Below, in pieces: positions 51,916-60,867 of a stretch of DNA of 64,000 nucleotides. A program made the translations under genes and the position numbers. Below the pieces are notes generated by a model that saw only the letters and a list, made by a program, of their open reading frames with translations, was not told the DNA's origin and did no database searches. Each line of letters opens with the position of its first letter. Position 1 is the stretch's first letter. The DNA is from CAZMGV01 sp964621525 [NCBI: uncultured bacterium] (GTDB lineage Bacteria > JAGRBM01). The stretch covers positions 1-64,000 of the forward strand of contig CAZUMS010000005.1 of NCBI GenBank assembly GCA_964621525.1, given 5' to 3'.

Positions 51916-54900
51916 TCAGTGAAGCTTGACGCTGACGAGCTTGCTGACGCCGGGCTCTTCCATGGTCACACCGGACAGGGTGTTGGCCACTTCCATCGTC
52001 TGCCTATTATGGGTGATGACGACGACCTGTGCCAGCCGTGTGAGTTCACGGACCACATCGTTAAAACGCCCGATGTTTGCGTCGTCAAGCGGGGCATCCA
52101 CTTCGTCCAGCAGGCAGAACGGGGACGGCCGGGTCAGGAACATCGCCAGGATAAAGGAAATGGCCGTCAGCGCCTTTTCGCCGCCCGACAACAGGTTCAC
52201 ATCCTGAAGCTTCTTGCCAGGAGGCTGGGCGAAAATCTCGATACCGGATTCCAGGAGGTTATCCGGATCGGACAGGCGGAGCTCGGCCCTGCCACCCCGG
52301 AACAGACGCTGGAACACTTCTCCGAACCGCTGATTGACGAAATCGAAAGTCTCCTTGAAACGGTCTCTCGTTGTCCGGTTGATCTTGTTGATCGAATCCC
52401 GAAGATCATCGAGCGCTTTTTTGAGGTCGCCCTCTTCCGCAACCAGCCGTTCAAGACGCAGGTTCACGTCACTCTGCTCGTCGAGTGCCTCGATATTGAC
52501 CGGTCCAAGGCGCTCCCGGCTCTGCCGGAGCTGCTGAACTTCAGCTTCCAGTGCTTCATCGTTCTCAAACGCCGCGGAAGCCCGGAGCTCGTCTTCGGTC
52601 GCTTCGGGAAGCGGCAGCTCCGTTTCGTAACGCTCGCGCACCTCCCTGATCAGATAATCCATCTGGGTCTCCTGATCATGAAGCTGAGTCCGCCAGTGTA
52701 CCAGCTGCTCCTGTACCTCGCTCAGGGAACTCTGAGTCCTGTTCAGCCTGATTTCGAGATCGGATGTGTGCGCTCTCATCCCTTCGTATGCGGACACGGC
52801 CGTCTGAACTTCCTGGCCGATCCGTTCCTTGCTGACCTCAATCCCCTTGAGCGCCTCGGCCAGATCCTCGAGCTCACGCCGCTTTTCTTCGATACCGGCA
52901 TCACGGCCCGTTTCACCTTCTGCAACGGCGGCAAGGTTCCGCTCGCATTCGGAGAGTTCCCGTTCCAGGCGGGACTTCTGCTCCCCTGCACGCTGGTTCT
53001 CCGCCTGCTGCTGGACCATCCGCTGTTTCAGTTCGTTCAGGGCAGTCTCAGCCGACCTGAGCTGTTCTTCCGCACCGGCAAGCTTCTCCTGATCATCCCT
53101 CAGGGAAACCTCTGCCTGTGCGCTCTTTTCCTTGAGATCAGCGATGCGGGCCACCGCGGCGTTCCGTTCGGCCGAGAACTTGCCCAGTTCCTCCTGGAGC
53201 CGCTCGTGCTGGGCCCTGAGCCGGGCGATTTCCTGCCCGAGCTGCTGCTCCCGCAGCTGGGCCTGCCGAAGGTCGCTGCCACCCTTCACGACGCGGATGT
53301 CTTCACGGTGCAGGTCGGCCTTAAGCTGCTCCAGTTCCCCTTCAAGGGCGGCCCGGGTTTCCCGGATTCCGGCGACTTCGTGCTCCGCCGCATCCAGATC
53401 CGCTCCGAGCTTCCGGACAGACTGATCGATCTCCCGCAAATCCCGCTTCTTCTTGAGAATTCCGGACTCGGCCGGGAGCTTGCCCCCGGTGATCACACCT
53501 TTGGAGTCCACCACGTCACCCGACATCGTCACCAGCATTTGCCGCTGACCGTTACGCGACCATAGCTTGAGGGCGTTGTCGAGGTTGTCCACCAGCAGGA
53601 CATCACCGAGGAGCACATCCACAACCGGGTCGAACCCCTCCTTGACGCTTACCCGGTCGCGGAGCGGGCCCATGAGGCCGGGCACGTCGCCCCCTTGGGG
53701 AGCCTCGGCGTAATAGGCCCGGCCGGAGAGCGGGACGAATGAACTGCGGCCCACGGCCATCTGGTTCAGGTATTCGACAGCTTCGGTGCCGACCTCCTGA
53801 CTCTTGACGACAACAGACTGGAGACGGCTGCCCAAAACACTTTCCACGGCCATTTCCACGGAGGGCTCAGGTTCGATCACATCCGCCACAAGTCCGTAGA
53901 TGCCGTTCTTGCCTTCATGAGCCAGACGGTGCTCGGCATGCAGCATGATAGCTTTCACGCCCTCGTCGTAGCCTTCGTACCGGGCTTCGAGTTGCCGGAG
54001 GGACTCGAGTCTGGCGGATTCGCTGGAGTGCTCGCGCCGAATCCGGTCGAGCGAAGCCGCTGCTGCCTGTTCATCCCGGTCCGAAGCAGACAGGCGGGCA
54101 CCCAGTTCGCTCACCCGGGTTTCCAGCGTTGCCTTCGCAGTCGTCGCATCTTTCAGTTCATTTTCGAAGCCGAAGGTTGCCTGCTTCAGCTCGGCAAGCT
54201 GGTTCTCGCGGTCTCCGAGTTCGGCTTCGACGCCCTTGCGGCGCCGGAGATGATCTTCGACCCGTTCAGCCAGGTTCTTTTCCGCCTGTTCGGCCTTTTC
54301 CGCTTCCTTGACAGCTTCAAACAGCACTCGCTGGATTTCGTCGCGCCGGCGCCCCACGTCGGCACGGATCGCCGCCAGCTTCCGCACTTCGGCAGTTCCG
54401 GACTCCATGGCCGAGCGGGCCTCTTCCAGTGCCCGGCCTGTATGCTCGATCTCCCGGACGGCCTCCTCGATTTCCATCTTGAGTGCCGACAGCCGGTGGG
54501 AGAACTTTTCCTTCTCTTCCGCTGCCTTCAACCGGTCCGATTCCAGATGGCTGATTGCACCTTCGGCGAGCCGGATACGCCCCAGAGTGTTTTCCCGCTC
54601 GACATCGGCCCGGCGAAGGTTCTCGCGTGCCTCGTTCATTCCCCGTTCGAGACGCTCAAGTTCGATACGATTCGCCTCACGGGCTGCCTGATCCTCGGCC
54701 ACCATACGCTGCTGGCCGGAAAGCAAACCTTCAAATTCAGCCGCCTTCTGGCGGGCTTCATCGGCTGCCGCCGTGATCTTGCAGTGCAGCCGCCGGAGAC
54801 GTTCCCGGTCCAGTATGTGAAGTTTTTCGGAAAGTTCCCGGAACTTCCGTGCCTTGCCGACCTGGCGTTCGAGGTAGCTGACATGCCGGCTGAGTTCCTT

Positions 54901-55497
54901 AATGACGTCACCCACACGGGCCAGATTCTGCTCCGTGCGTTCCATCCTGGAGAGTGCCATTTCCCGGCGGCTCCGGTATTTGACGATACCGGCGACTTCT
55001 TCAAGGAATGTCCGCCGCTCTTCCGGCTTGGCCGTAATCAGGCGGTCCACCTGCCCCTGCTGGATAATCGAGAAGCCGCGGAGGCCGACGCCGGCGTCGA
55101 TGAAGAAATCCTGGATATCCCGGGCACGGCACTGCACGCGGTTAATGAAATACTCGCTCGTACCGTCCCGGCTCAGGCGGCGGCGGACCTCGACCTCGCT
55201 GAAATCCTTGTACGGGCCGCCGACCCAGGCTTTGCCGTCGTTGGCGAACGTGAGGGCCACTTCGGCCGTGTCCATGGGCTTACGGGCGTCAGAGCCCTGG
55301 AAGATCACATCGAACATCTCATGGCCGCGAAGATATTTCGCACTGCGCTCGCCCATGGCCCAGCGAAGCGCATCGACAATGTTCGATTTGCCGCAGCCGT
55401 TCGGCCCGACCACGGCGGTAATCCCCTCATGAAGGTCGAGAGAGATTCCGTCTGCGAAGCTCTTGAAGCCCCAGGCTTCGATCCGTTTGATTTTCAC
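51916..55497 (-). CDS. smc: Chromosome segregation protein SMC
   Basis: The core ATPase of bacterial condensin, 1193 residues, full family length. Walker A is VVGPNGCGKSNIVDALRW at about 31-48. Two very long coiled coils flank a hinge at about 515-670 (GIYGLVADVIEPEPSVEMAV). The C-terminal ABC signature is NLLSGGEKALTAI and Walker B FCLLDEVDAPLDDANI, with VVITHNRQTM the H-loop. Works with ScpA/ScpB (not in the window) in chromosome compaction. ATG 55497 starts the conserved MKIKRIEAWGFKSF. Its upstream region holds a palindrome and two DnaA boxes. Confidence 0.98.
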   Translation of the reverse strand: MKIKRIEAWGFKSFADGISLDLHEGITAVVGPNGCGKSNIVDALRWAMGERSAKYLRGHEMFDVIFQGSDARKPMDTAEVALTFANDGKAWVGGPYKDFSEVEVRRRLSRDGTSEYFINRVQCRARDIQDFFIDAGVGLRGFSIIQQGQVDRLITAKPEERRTFLEEVAGIVKYRSRREMALSRMERTEQNLARVGDVIKELSRHVSYLERQVGKARKFRELSEKLHILDRERLRRLHCKITAAADEARQKAAEFEGLLSGQQRMVAEDQAAREANRIELERLERGMNEARENLRRADVERENTLGRIRLAEGAISHLESDRLKAAEEKEKFSHRLSALKMEIEEAVREIEHTGRALEEARSAMESGTAEVRKLAAIRADVGRRRDEIQRVLFEAVKEAEKAEQAEKNLAERVEDHLRRRKGVEAELGDRENQLAELKQATFGFENELKDATTAKATLETRVSELGARLSASDRDEQAAAASLDRIRREHSSESARLESLRQLEARYEGYDEGVKAIMLHAEHRLAHEGKNGIYGLVADVIEPEPSVEMAVESVLGSRLQSVVVKSQEVGTEAVEYLNQMAVGRSSFVPLSGRAYYAEAPQGGDVPGLMGPLRDRVSVKEGFDPVVDVLLGDVLLVDNLDNALKLWSRNGQRQMLVTMSGDVVDSKGVITGGKLPAESGILKKKRDLREIDQSVRKLGADLDAAEHEVAGIRETRAALEGELEQLKADLHREDIRVVKGGSDLRQAQLREQQLGQEIARLRAQHERLQEELGKFSAERNAAVARIADLKEKSAQAEVSLRDDQEKLAGAEEQLRSAETALNELKQRMVQQQAENQRAGEQKSRLERELSECERNLAAVAEGETGRDAGIEEKRRELEDLAEALKGIEVSKERIGQEVQTAVSAYEGMRAHTSDLEIRLNRTQSSLSEVQEQLVHWRTQLHDQETQMDYLIREVRERYETELPLPEATEDELRASAAFENDEALEAEVQQLRQSRERLGPVNIEALDEQSDVNLRLERLVAEEGDLKKALDDLRDSINKINRTTRDRFKETFDFVNQRFGEVFQRLFRGGRAELRLSDPDNLLESGIEIFAQPPGKKLQDVNLLSGGEKALTAISFILAMFLTRPSPFCLLDEVDAPLDDANIGRFNDVVRELTRLAQVVVITHNRQTMEVANTLSGVTMEEPGVSKLVSVKLH

Positions 55498-55571
55498 GAC
55501 TTAGCCCTTTTCCCGCACGCCGATATCACCCGACCGACGCGCCACCTACCTGCATTGAAGGCTCAGAATTA

Positions 55572-55590
55572 CCATACAATATATGTATGG
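55572..55590. promoter_or_regulatory. Palindromic candidate operator upstream of smc
   Basis: CCATACA-ATATA-TGTATGG is a perfect inverted repeat with 7-base arms, 75-93 bases before the smc start, in an AT-rich patch. On the minus strand it contains TATATT, a possible -10. Its size fits a dimeric repressor's site; the regulator is unknown. Confidence 0.55.
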
Positions 55591-55612
55591 CAAAGTTCGG
55601 GAAGATTAAAAT

Positions 55613-55632
55613 TGTGGATAAGCTGTGGCTAA
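55613..55632 (-). promoter_or_regulatory. Two tandem DnaA boxes upstream of smc
   Basis: The minus strand reads TTAGCCACA-GC-TTATCCACA. The second (55621-55613) is a perfect DnaA box; the first (55632-55624) has one mismatch. Same orientation, two bases apart, 116-135 bases before smc. It could mean DnaA-dependent regulation or part of an origin-like element. Confidence 0.6.
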
Positions 55633-55705
55633 CTCAATCCGTAATACTACATGTTGCGAATCGGGTTACATTCGTACCTACATAACGGATTTGACTCAGA
55701 AAATG

Positions 55706-55745
55706 GAAAGGGCTGGCCAGGCTAACGCTGACCAGCCCCCCTTTT
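55706..55745. terminator. Intrinsic terminator after pilY1
   Basis: GGGCTGG (55710-55716) and CCAGCCC (55732-55738) form a 7-bp stem, extended by an inner CAG/CTG pair. T-tracts lie on both sides (CCCTTTCC on the minus strand, CCCTTTTGG on the plus strand). It lies 19 bases after the pilY1 stop and separates the pilus operon from smc. Confidence 0.7.
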
Positions 55746-55763
55746 GGGTAGCAAACACACGGC

Positions 55764-58700
55764 TCAGGGGATGTAGGGCATCCCAAGGACCGTGAAATAC
55801 CGTGACATCTTGGCGTTACGAGTCGATTCTGTGACCGCCGCCGGTTCGCCGCCGGTCAAACTGCTAATCGCCGTTGGCGAGGCTGCACCGCCCTGCGGGG
55901 TCCGTACGGGCGGCGGCAGCAGATCGCCTGGATCGCTAATCGATATGTAATCCTTAATCTGATTCTTGGCGTTCTTCAGCTTCGTATTGCAGCAGATCGC
56001 ACGAGCGAAAATCTGGGCCGATTTACCCGCCGAGCAGCCGTAGCTGAGCGGAATAAAAGTCGTCACGAACATTTCGCCGTTGAATACCAGCGGGGAAGAC
56101 AGGATCTTTTCACCAACCCTTGGAAGCTTGATCGGGAACATCTTCCGGGTCATTTCAGCCTGCTCGCTCGTAAGCCCGATAGAACCACCATTCGCAGCGA
56201 CCTCTCCGACCGGACAGCGGAAATCGATCACTGTATTCGGATTGATCCCGCAACCATTCGGGTCTTTGTCCTTGATGGCGTACAAGTAATCCGTTTTGGT
56301 CGTATCGTTCGGCATCGTCAGATCGCCGGTTCCGAAGAACAGATTGACGTCTCCATTGCAATCGAACGTCGCCGTCGGCGCGTAGAAGATCGGCCGGCGC
56401 GTCGGTGTGAAGATCTCTCCATTGTACATGAGGTCAAAGAAACCGCTGTTTTCCGGATTGAACATCACACAAGGCGAATCCTGGGGATCCAGGCCGCCGT
56501 CATTATCGGCATCTTTCACCCAGTTGGCCGGGTTGGCATTGTTAACATTGATCTTCCATAGCCGGCCTTCGATATCGCCAAAGATGATGTTGTCCACATG
56601 GCCGTCGCGCGTGCGGTCCAGGAGCAGCAGATCTCCAGGGATCGAGTTCCGGCGTGCATCAGCGGCAAGATCGCCAATACGGATATCCTCGTACAGGAAG
56701 CCCCGTTCGATATCGAAAACAAAAACCCAGTTACCGATCTCTTGGGTTCCAACATCCGGCACGCCAGGAGCAGGAGGGACAGGATTGACCTCAACATTCC
56801 CGGAACTGTCGACACACAGAGCTTCCGGGGTCTGTCCGCCCGGGCACGCGGTCGCATAGGTCGGGTCCCCCACGGGCGGAGCAGGCCTCAGCACTGTGGT
56901 CTTCGCCACATTCGAGAAACAGTCGCCGGCATCTTCCGACGTGTAAAATGCGCAATTGACCGAATTGATCGTCAGTGTGTCATTGTCATCCGTGCGAGCA
57001 GCATTCAAACCGCCGCCAACGGCGAAAAGCCAGCGGCTCAACGCCGGTGACGTGGGATCATTCGGGTCGTTGATCACCTTGAATCGGTTGATATTCGGCC
57101 GTGCAAACGAACGGGCCATCAGTGGATGACTGACCTCCCACAGCAGTTTCGGAGACTTGGGATCGGTTACGTCCATCCCGTAGTAGGAGAAGCCGCCGCT
57201 GCGGAGGCCGCCGATCAGAACCGTCCGGAAAGAATCATCCGCCGGATCGATCGGGTCCGAACCGAAGAACTGAACGTTGGCGACAGAAATCTGTCCGTCC
57301 ACCGTAAAAACGACTCCGCTCTTCATTTCCTGAAGACGCCGGGCCGCTTCATGCGGCATGAAGGCAAACAGTTCATACCCTTCCTGAAGGATATTCGAAG
57401 CTGCTGTGATGCCTTTCAACGGGTCTTCCAGAACAAAGGCATGCATCAGGCCGTCATTGGCACCCACGTAAACCAGGGTCGGCCTCAATTCATTGGCATT
57501 GATAAACGAGATGTATTTCTCGCTGTTGCCGCCGAGCAGAGGGTCGAAGAACGGAGCTTCCACAATCACCGGCGTGCTGTTCACAATCGGACCCAGTGCC
57601 CATTTCTTCTTGGAACCGTCGTTGAATGTGACGACATTGCCTGCAACGCCATCTTCGTCACGGATAAAGTCGATATAACCCGCTGTTTCTGCTGTCGTTC
57701 CGCCGCCCGTAAACGGGGCAATTGCAGAGGCGTTGGCAGATTTGAACTCAATGAACTCCGACGAGATGACCGGATTAATGGCGACGCCCTTTTGTGCACC
57801 CAGCGCTTTCTCGGCCGCTGTCGGATTCGCCGCAGGGCTCACCAGCGGCGGCGCCTGGATCGGGTTAGTCGAGAAGTAAATCTTACGCGGATCGGCGGTC
57901 GTGCGAGCCGTCAGGAGCTCTCCCGCATCGAATTCCGGTACAGGAGGGATTGCAGGCGCCTGGGGATCATTCAGCCGCGCCTGACGGGTTTTTTCGGCAG
58001 CCTCCTGCAGCTCACCGAACCGGAAGCTTACCAGATGGCCGAGCCACCAGGCGTTGTCGGCCGTGACCTCGAAGAACGCATCCACCTCGCGAGAGCTCGA
58101 GAAACCCGCTCCAGAAACAACGAATGCCGGGGCGGCCCGGGTATTGGTGCCCCGCAGGATGCATTGGAGCGCCCGCGATATCGACTCCGTCAGTTCCGAT
58201 GCTGAGAATGCATTGAATGACTCGTTGCCGTCCTCGTTGGTGCTCAGACACTTGTCCGGGTTGTCCGGGGTCGCATCGGTACCGCCGGCACGGCCCGCCT
58301 GATCGTTCGAGATGCGCAGGATCGTGTTCGTCGGCGCGGCAATACCGATCGTGTAGGTCAGGATACCATCGCCAGGATAGGGATCCGGCGGATTATTGGC
58401 CCGGCGGATGGATCCCGCAGGGAGCGCGCTGGAAAGACGCATGGCGCTCATCGCCGTCTTAAAACCCGGCCCCCAGTTCTCATACCAGGTCCCGATACCT
58501 CCGGTACAGGAGCTCGCCTGTCCTGAGCGGCCAACCGCTTCGACCAGACCGCTGCTCGTGTACACCCACCGTCGGTCGGTGCCGACCCGATTGGTCGACC
58601 AACCGCGGCGTTTCTTCTGGACATCCGAATTAAACCAAGGGTGCGTCGGACAGTTCAGCATCGAGCAACTGTTATCAATACTACACGGCAGTAACGCATG

Positions 58701-60074
58701 AGCAGCGGCATCCTGACTGCTGTTACCAGCCGAGGGGTGAATTACAACAAACTCGTCACCAGCCGCCGGTGCGACCGGCCATGCCTGGGAAGCACTGAAC
58801 GTATACCTACGCGTAGCAGACGACCGGTAATAGTCGGATATCTGGCGAACCTGCCAAAGATTTGCCGACGTCGCCGCCGAGGTCGAGACGAAAACGGCAT
58901 AATAGTCATTGTACGCATCGTTAGTCGTGCTGCCCACGTTGTCTGTTGTCCGGAACTGGGTTGCGGTGATGGCCTCTGCATTTGTCACCTGTGTAGTGGA
59001 GAACGGACTCGCGGTACATCCCGTATCCAGCGCCATCAGCAAGGTCTTCGTGTAATTAGAGCACCGGTTGGTAGAGTTGTAATCCGGATCGAAGGAAGGC
59101 AACTGGCTCAGATCCGGTCGTCCACCCTGTCCGAATCCCACCGACTGCTCACCGTCCGTCACGTAGATCACAAACGTCTGCCGGCAACTGAACGCCGGAT
59201 CGCCGGCAACGGTAACTGCTACGGTTGTGCTCTGTTCGACCCCGCTGGAGTTATACTTTCTGTTGGTGATTGTGATCGTATCGGGCCGGACATGTGGCTC
59301 CCGCATATCGGAGCGGCAGATCCGGTCTGTGCTCGCAAAACCCGGGGGGATCTCGACGCTGGACCAGTCGGTCGGCGTCGCAAAGTTGCCGCCAGTCGTC
59401 CAGTCAAACCGGTCGAACTGGAGATAATCGTACGAAAAGACCGGCTTGTTGGTCAGGCTGCTGAGGCGCATGACGGGGAACCGCATCTTGTCTTCGCCGT
59501 TGTAAATGGCCTTAAAGCCCTTGTTCATTCCTTCTTCGCCAAGGATCCAGCACCCGATATCCAGAAGGAAGGAAGAGCTGGGTGTCCATGCGTCGGTCGG
59601 CGTGTTCTTGATCGTGGTCTTCAGCGTATTGAGGTTGCTGTTGCTGAATACCGGAGTATCAACCGACTGATTGTTGACCAGCGGGAAATAAAGACCCTTG
59701 ATAATCGTATCGCCCGCCAGAAACCGGCCGTAGACGAACCGGACCTGGGTACCGAACTGGTCAACAATACTGTTGCCGGTATCGGTCGAGTCGGAAGGAG
59801 TCGCGTAGCCGGACAATACCTCGCGGGCCACATCGATTCGCTTTCGGCACGCCGGTCCGCTTCCGCCGCATGCTTGGTTGGCGACCGGCGGAATATCCGC
59901 CGTGTCCATGGAGCCTGACGAGTCGATCGCCATGAATACGTTCGGCTCTACCTTGGCATCGGCGAAATAGGGGACATCCGCAATCGCCAGCGCATGCGAT
60001 GGCGCCAGCGCAACCCAGGCGCCTGCAGCCATCAGGACAGTCAACGCCCGTAAGCCGGAATTTCTGATGTTCAT
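55764..60074 (-). CDS. pilY1: Type IV pilus assembly protein/adhesin PilY1
   Basis: 1436 residues, exported (signal peptide about 8-32: LRALTVLMAAGAWVALAPSH). The N-terminal von Willebrand A-like part has the MIDAS motif MAIDSSGSMDTAD. The C-terminal half is the PilY1/PilC beta-propeller: DGLMHAFVLED, RTVLIGGLRSGGFSYYGMDV, VFDIERGFLYEDI, RDGHVDNIIFGDIEGRLWKI. A Ca-binding-like DADNDGGLDPQD follows. PilY1 sits at the pilus tip with minor pilins and mediates adhesion, pilus extension and mechanosensing. The many Cys residues suit an exported protein. ATG 60074 has AGGAG 7 bases upstream. It is last in the minor-pilin operon. Confidence 0.93.
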   Translation of the reverse strand: MNIRNSGLRALTVLMAAGAWVALAPSHALAIADVPYFADAKVEPNVFMAIDSSGSMDTADIPPVANQACGGSGPACRKRIDVAREVLSGYATPSDSTDTGNSIVDQFGTQVRFVYGRFLAGDTIIKGLYFPLVNNQSVDTPVFSNSNLNTLKTTIKNTPTDAWTPSSSFLLDIGCWILGEEGMNKGFKAIYNGEDKMRFPVMRLSSLTNKPVFSYDYLQFDRFDWTTGGNFATPTDWSSVEIPPGFASTDRICRSDMREPHVRPDTITITNRKYNSSGVEQSTTVAVTVAGDPAFSCRQTFVIYVTDGEQSVGFGQGGRPDLSQLPSFDPDYNSTNRCSNYTKTLLMALDTGCTASPFSTTQVTNAEAITATQFRTTDNVGSTTNDAYNDYYAVFVSTSAATSANLWQVRQISDYYRSSATRRYTFSASQAWPVAPAAGDEFVVIHPSAGNSSQDAAAHALLPCSIDNSCSMLNCPTHPWFNSDVQKKRRGWSTNRVGTDRRWVYTSSGLVEAVGRSGQASSCTGGIGTWYENWGPGFKTAMSAMRLSSALPAGSIRRANNPPDPYPGDGILTYTIGIAAPTNTILRISNDQAGRAGGTDATPDNPDKCLSTNEDGNESFNAFSASELTESISRALQCILRGTNTRAAPAFVVSGAGFSSSREVDAFFEVTADNAWWLGHLVSFRFGELQEAAEKTRQARLNDPQAPAIPPVPEFDAGELLTARTTADPRKIYFSTNPIQAPPLVSPAANPTAAEKALGAQKGVAINPVISSEFIEFKSANASAIAPFTGGGTTAETAGYIDFIRDEDGVAGNVVTFNDGSKKKWALGPIVNSTPVIVEAPFFDPLLGGNSEKYISFINANELRPTLVYVGANDGLMHAFVLEDPLKGITAASNILQEGYELFAFMPHEAARRLQEMKSGVVFTVDGQISVANVQFFGSDPIDPADDSFRTVLIGGLRSGGFSYYGMDVTDPKSPKLLWEVSHPLMARSFARPNINRFKVINDPNDPTSPALSRWLFAVGGGLNAARTDDNDTLTINSVNCAFYTSEDAGDCFSNVAKTTVLRPAPPVGDPTYATACPGGQTPEALCVDSSGNVEVNPVPPAPGVPDVGTQEIGNWVFVFDIERGFLYEDIRIGDLAADARRNSIPGDLLLLDRTRDGHVDNIIFGDIEGRLWKINVNNANPANWVKDADNDGGLDPQDSPCVMFNPENSGFFDLMYNGEIFTPTRRPIFYAPTATFDCNGDVNLFFGTGDLTMPNDTTKTDYLYAIKDKDPNGCGINPNTVIDFRCPVGEVAANGGSIGLTSEQAEMTRKMFPIKLPRVGEKILSSPLVFNGEMFVTTFIPLSYGCSAGKSAQIFARAICCNTKLKNAKNQIKDYISISDPGDLLPPPVRTPQGGAASPTAISSLTGGEPAAVTESTRNAKMSRYFTVLGMPYIP

Positions 60075-60102
60075 TGCACGTCTCCTCAGGAGAGATACTC
60101 CG

Positions 60103-60846
60103 TCACTGCAAGCAGCCTGTGGACGAGAAGATCTGCCGGACGATCTCCTTGTCCAGATAGTTCGAATAGAACCGCATGTCGTTCTGCGGCAGATGCATGG
60201 CGAATAGCCGCACGTTGTAGTAGCAGGAGCCGGCATTACCCACGGTCTTGCCCGCTTCCTCCCCCACTTCGACGTTCTGCCCGATCATGACCGGATCAGC
60301 CATGGCAACGACTGCCCGCGTTTCCGGGCACTGCGCGAACTCGATTGTATTCTTGTCCCTGAAACGGGCCTGCTCCAACGCCTGCCGGTTCATGTACTCT
60401 TCCCAGGCCGCATTTCCGTCACAGGGAGCCCCGGCAGGACATTTAGCGGCTTCCCCATTCGTAAAGCAGGACTCGTAATTCTGCTCCGTTGGAGGCGGGA
60501 GAACATCGCCTTCGGGAATATCTTCCATGTTCATGGTGTACAGCGTCGAACAACGTGCCGAACTGCCCACGCGAGCGAGGATCAGTTTCCAGTCGCCAAG
60601 CTGATCCTGGAGAAACCGGGTCGCGCGGTCAGCGCAGGTCGACTGGGCAACCACCCGCTGATCCGCTGCCGCTGCAAGCCTGCTGATGCCCGTGATCTGC
60701 AAAGCACTCATGGCCACACCGGTTATCAGCACGATGAGGCCCATCACCGCGATCAGGGCCACACCCTGCTCCCGGCGAATATCCTGCCGGGTTAATCTGA
60801 TCCCACCGGCCTGAAGCAGCGGTCTGTGGCGGACGGCAGAAAACAT
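60103..60846 (-). CDS. PilX-like minor pilin
   Basis: 247 residues. After about 27 residues comes REQGVALIAVMGLIVLITGV, the PilX_N-type prepilin segment that lacks the Glu5 of major pilins. The remainder is a globular domain with several Cys pairs (QSTCADRATRF, SARCSTL, CYYNVRL). It helps prime pilus assembly with PilV, PilW, FimT and PilY1. ATG 60846 is preceded by AGGAG at 7 bases; an ATG at 60867 touching the pilW stop is the alternative. Confidence 0.82.
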   Translation of the reverse strand: MFSAVRHRPLLQAGGIRLTRQDIRREQGVALIAVMGLIVLITGVAMSALQITGISRLAAAADQRVVAQSTCADRATRFLQDQLGDWKLILARVGSSARCSTLYTMNMEDIPEGDVLPPPTEQNYESCFTNGEAAKCPAGAPCDGNAAWEEYMNRQALEQARFRDKNTIEFAQCPETRAVVAMADPVMIGQNVEVGEEAGKTVGNAGSCYYNVRLFAMHLPQNDMRFYSNYLDKEIVRQIFSSTGCLQ

Positions 60847-60867
60847 GGCGAAGCTCCTCATCTGCAT

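Noticed and set aside
51700-55632. Two long plus-strand frames (51700-53565 and 53917-55632) opposite smc
   Set aside because: They are antisense to coiled-coil coding sequence; no domain or plausible start and ribosome-binding site.
55498-55763. oriC
   Set aside because: Only one perfect and one near DnaA box, and no dnaA, dnaN or gidA nearby; recorded as DnaA boxes only.
57126-59918. Plus-strand frames opposite pilY1
   Set aside because: Antisense shadows; composition and motifs not protein-like, while PilY1 is fully supported on the other strand.
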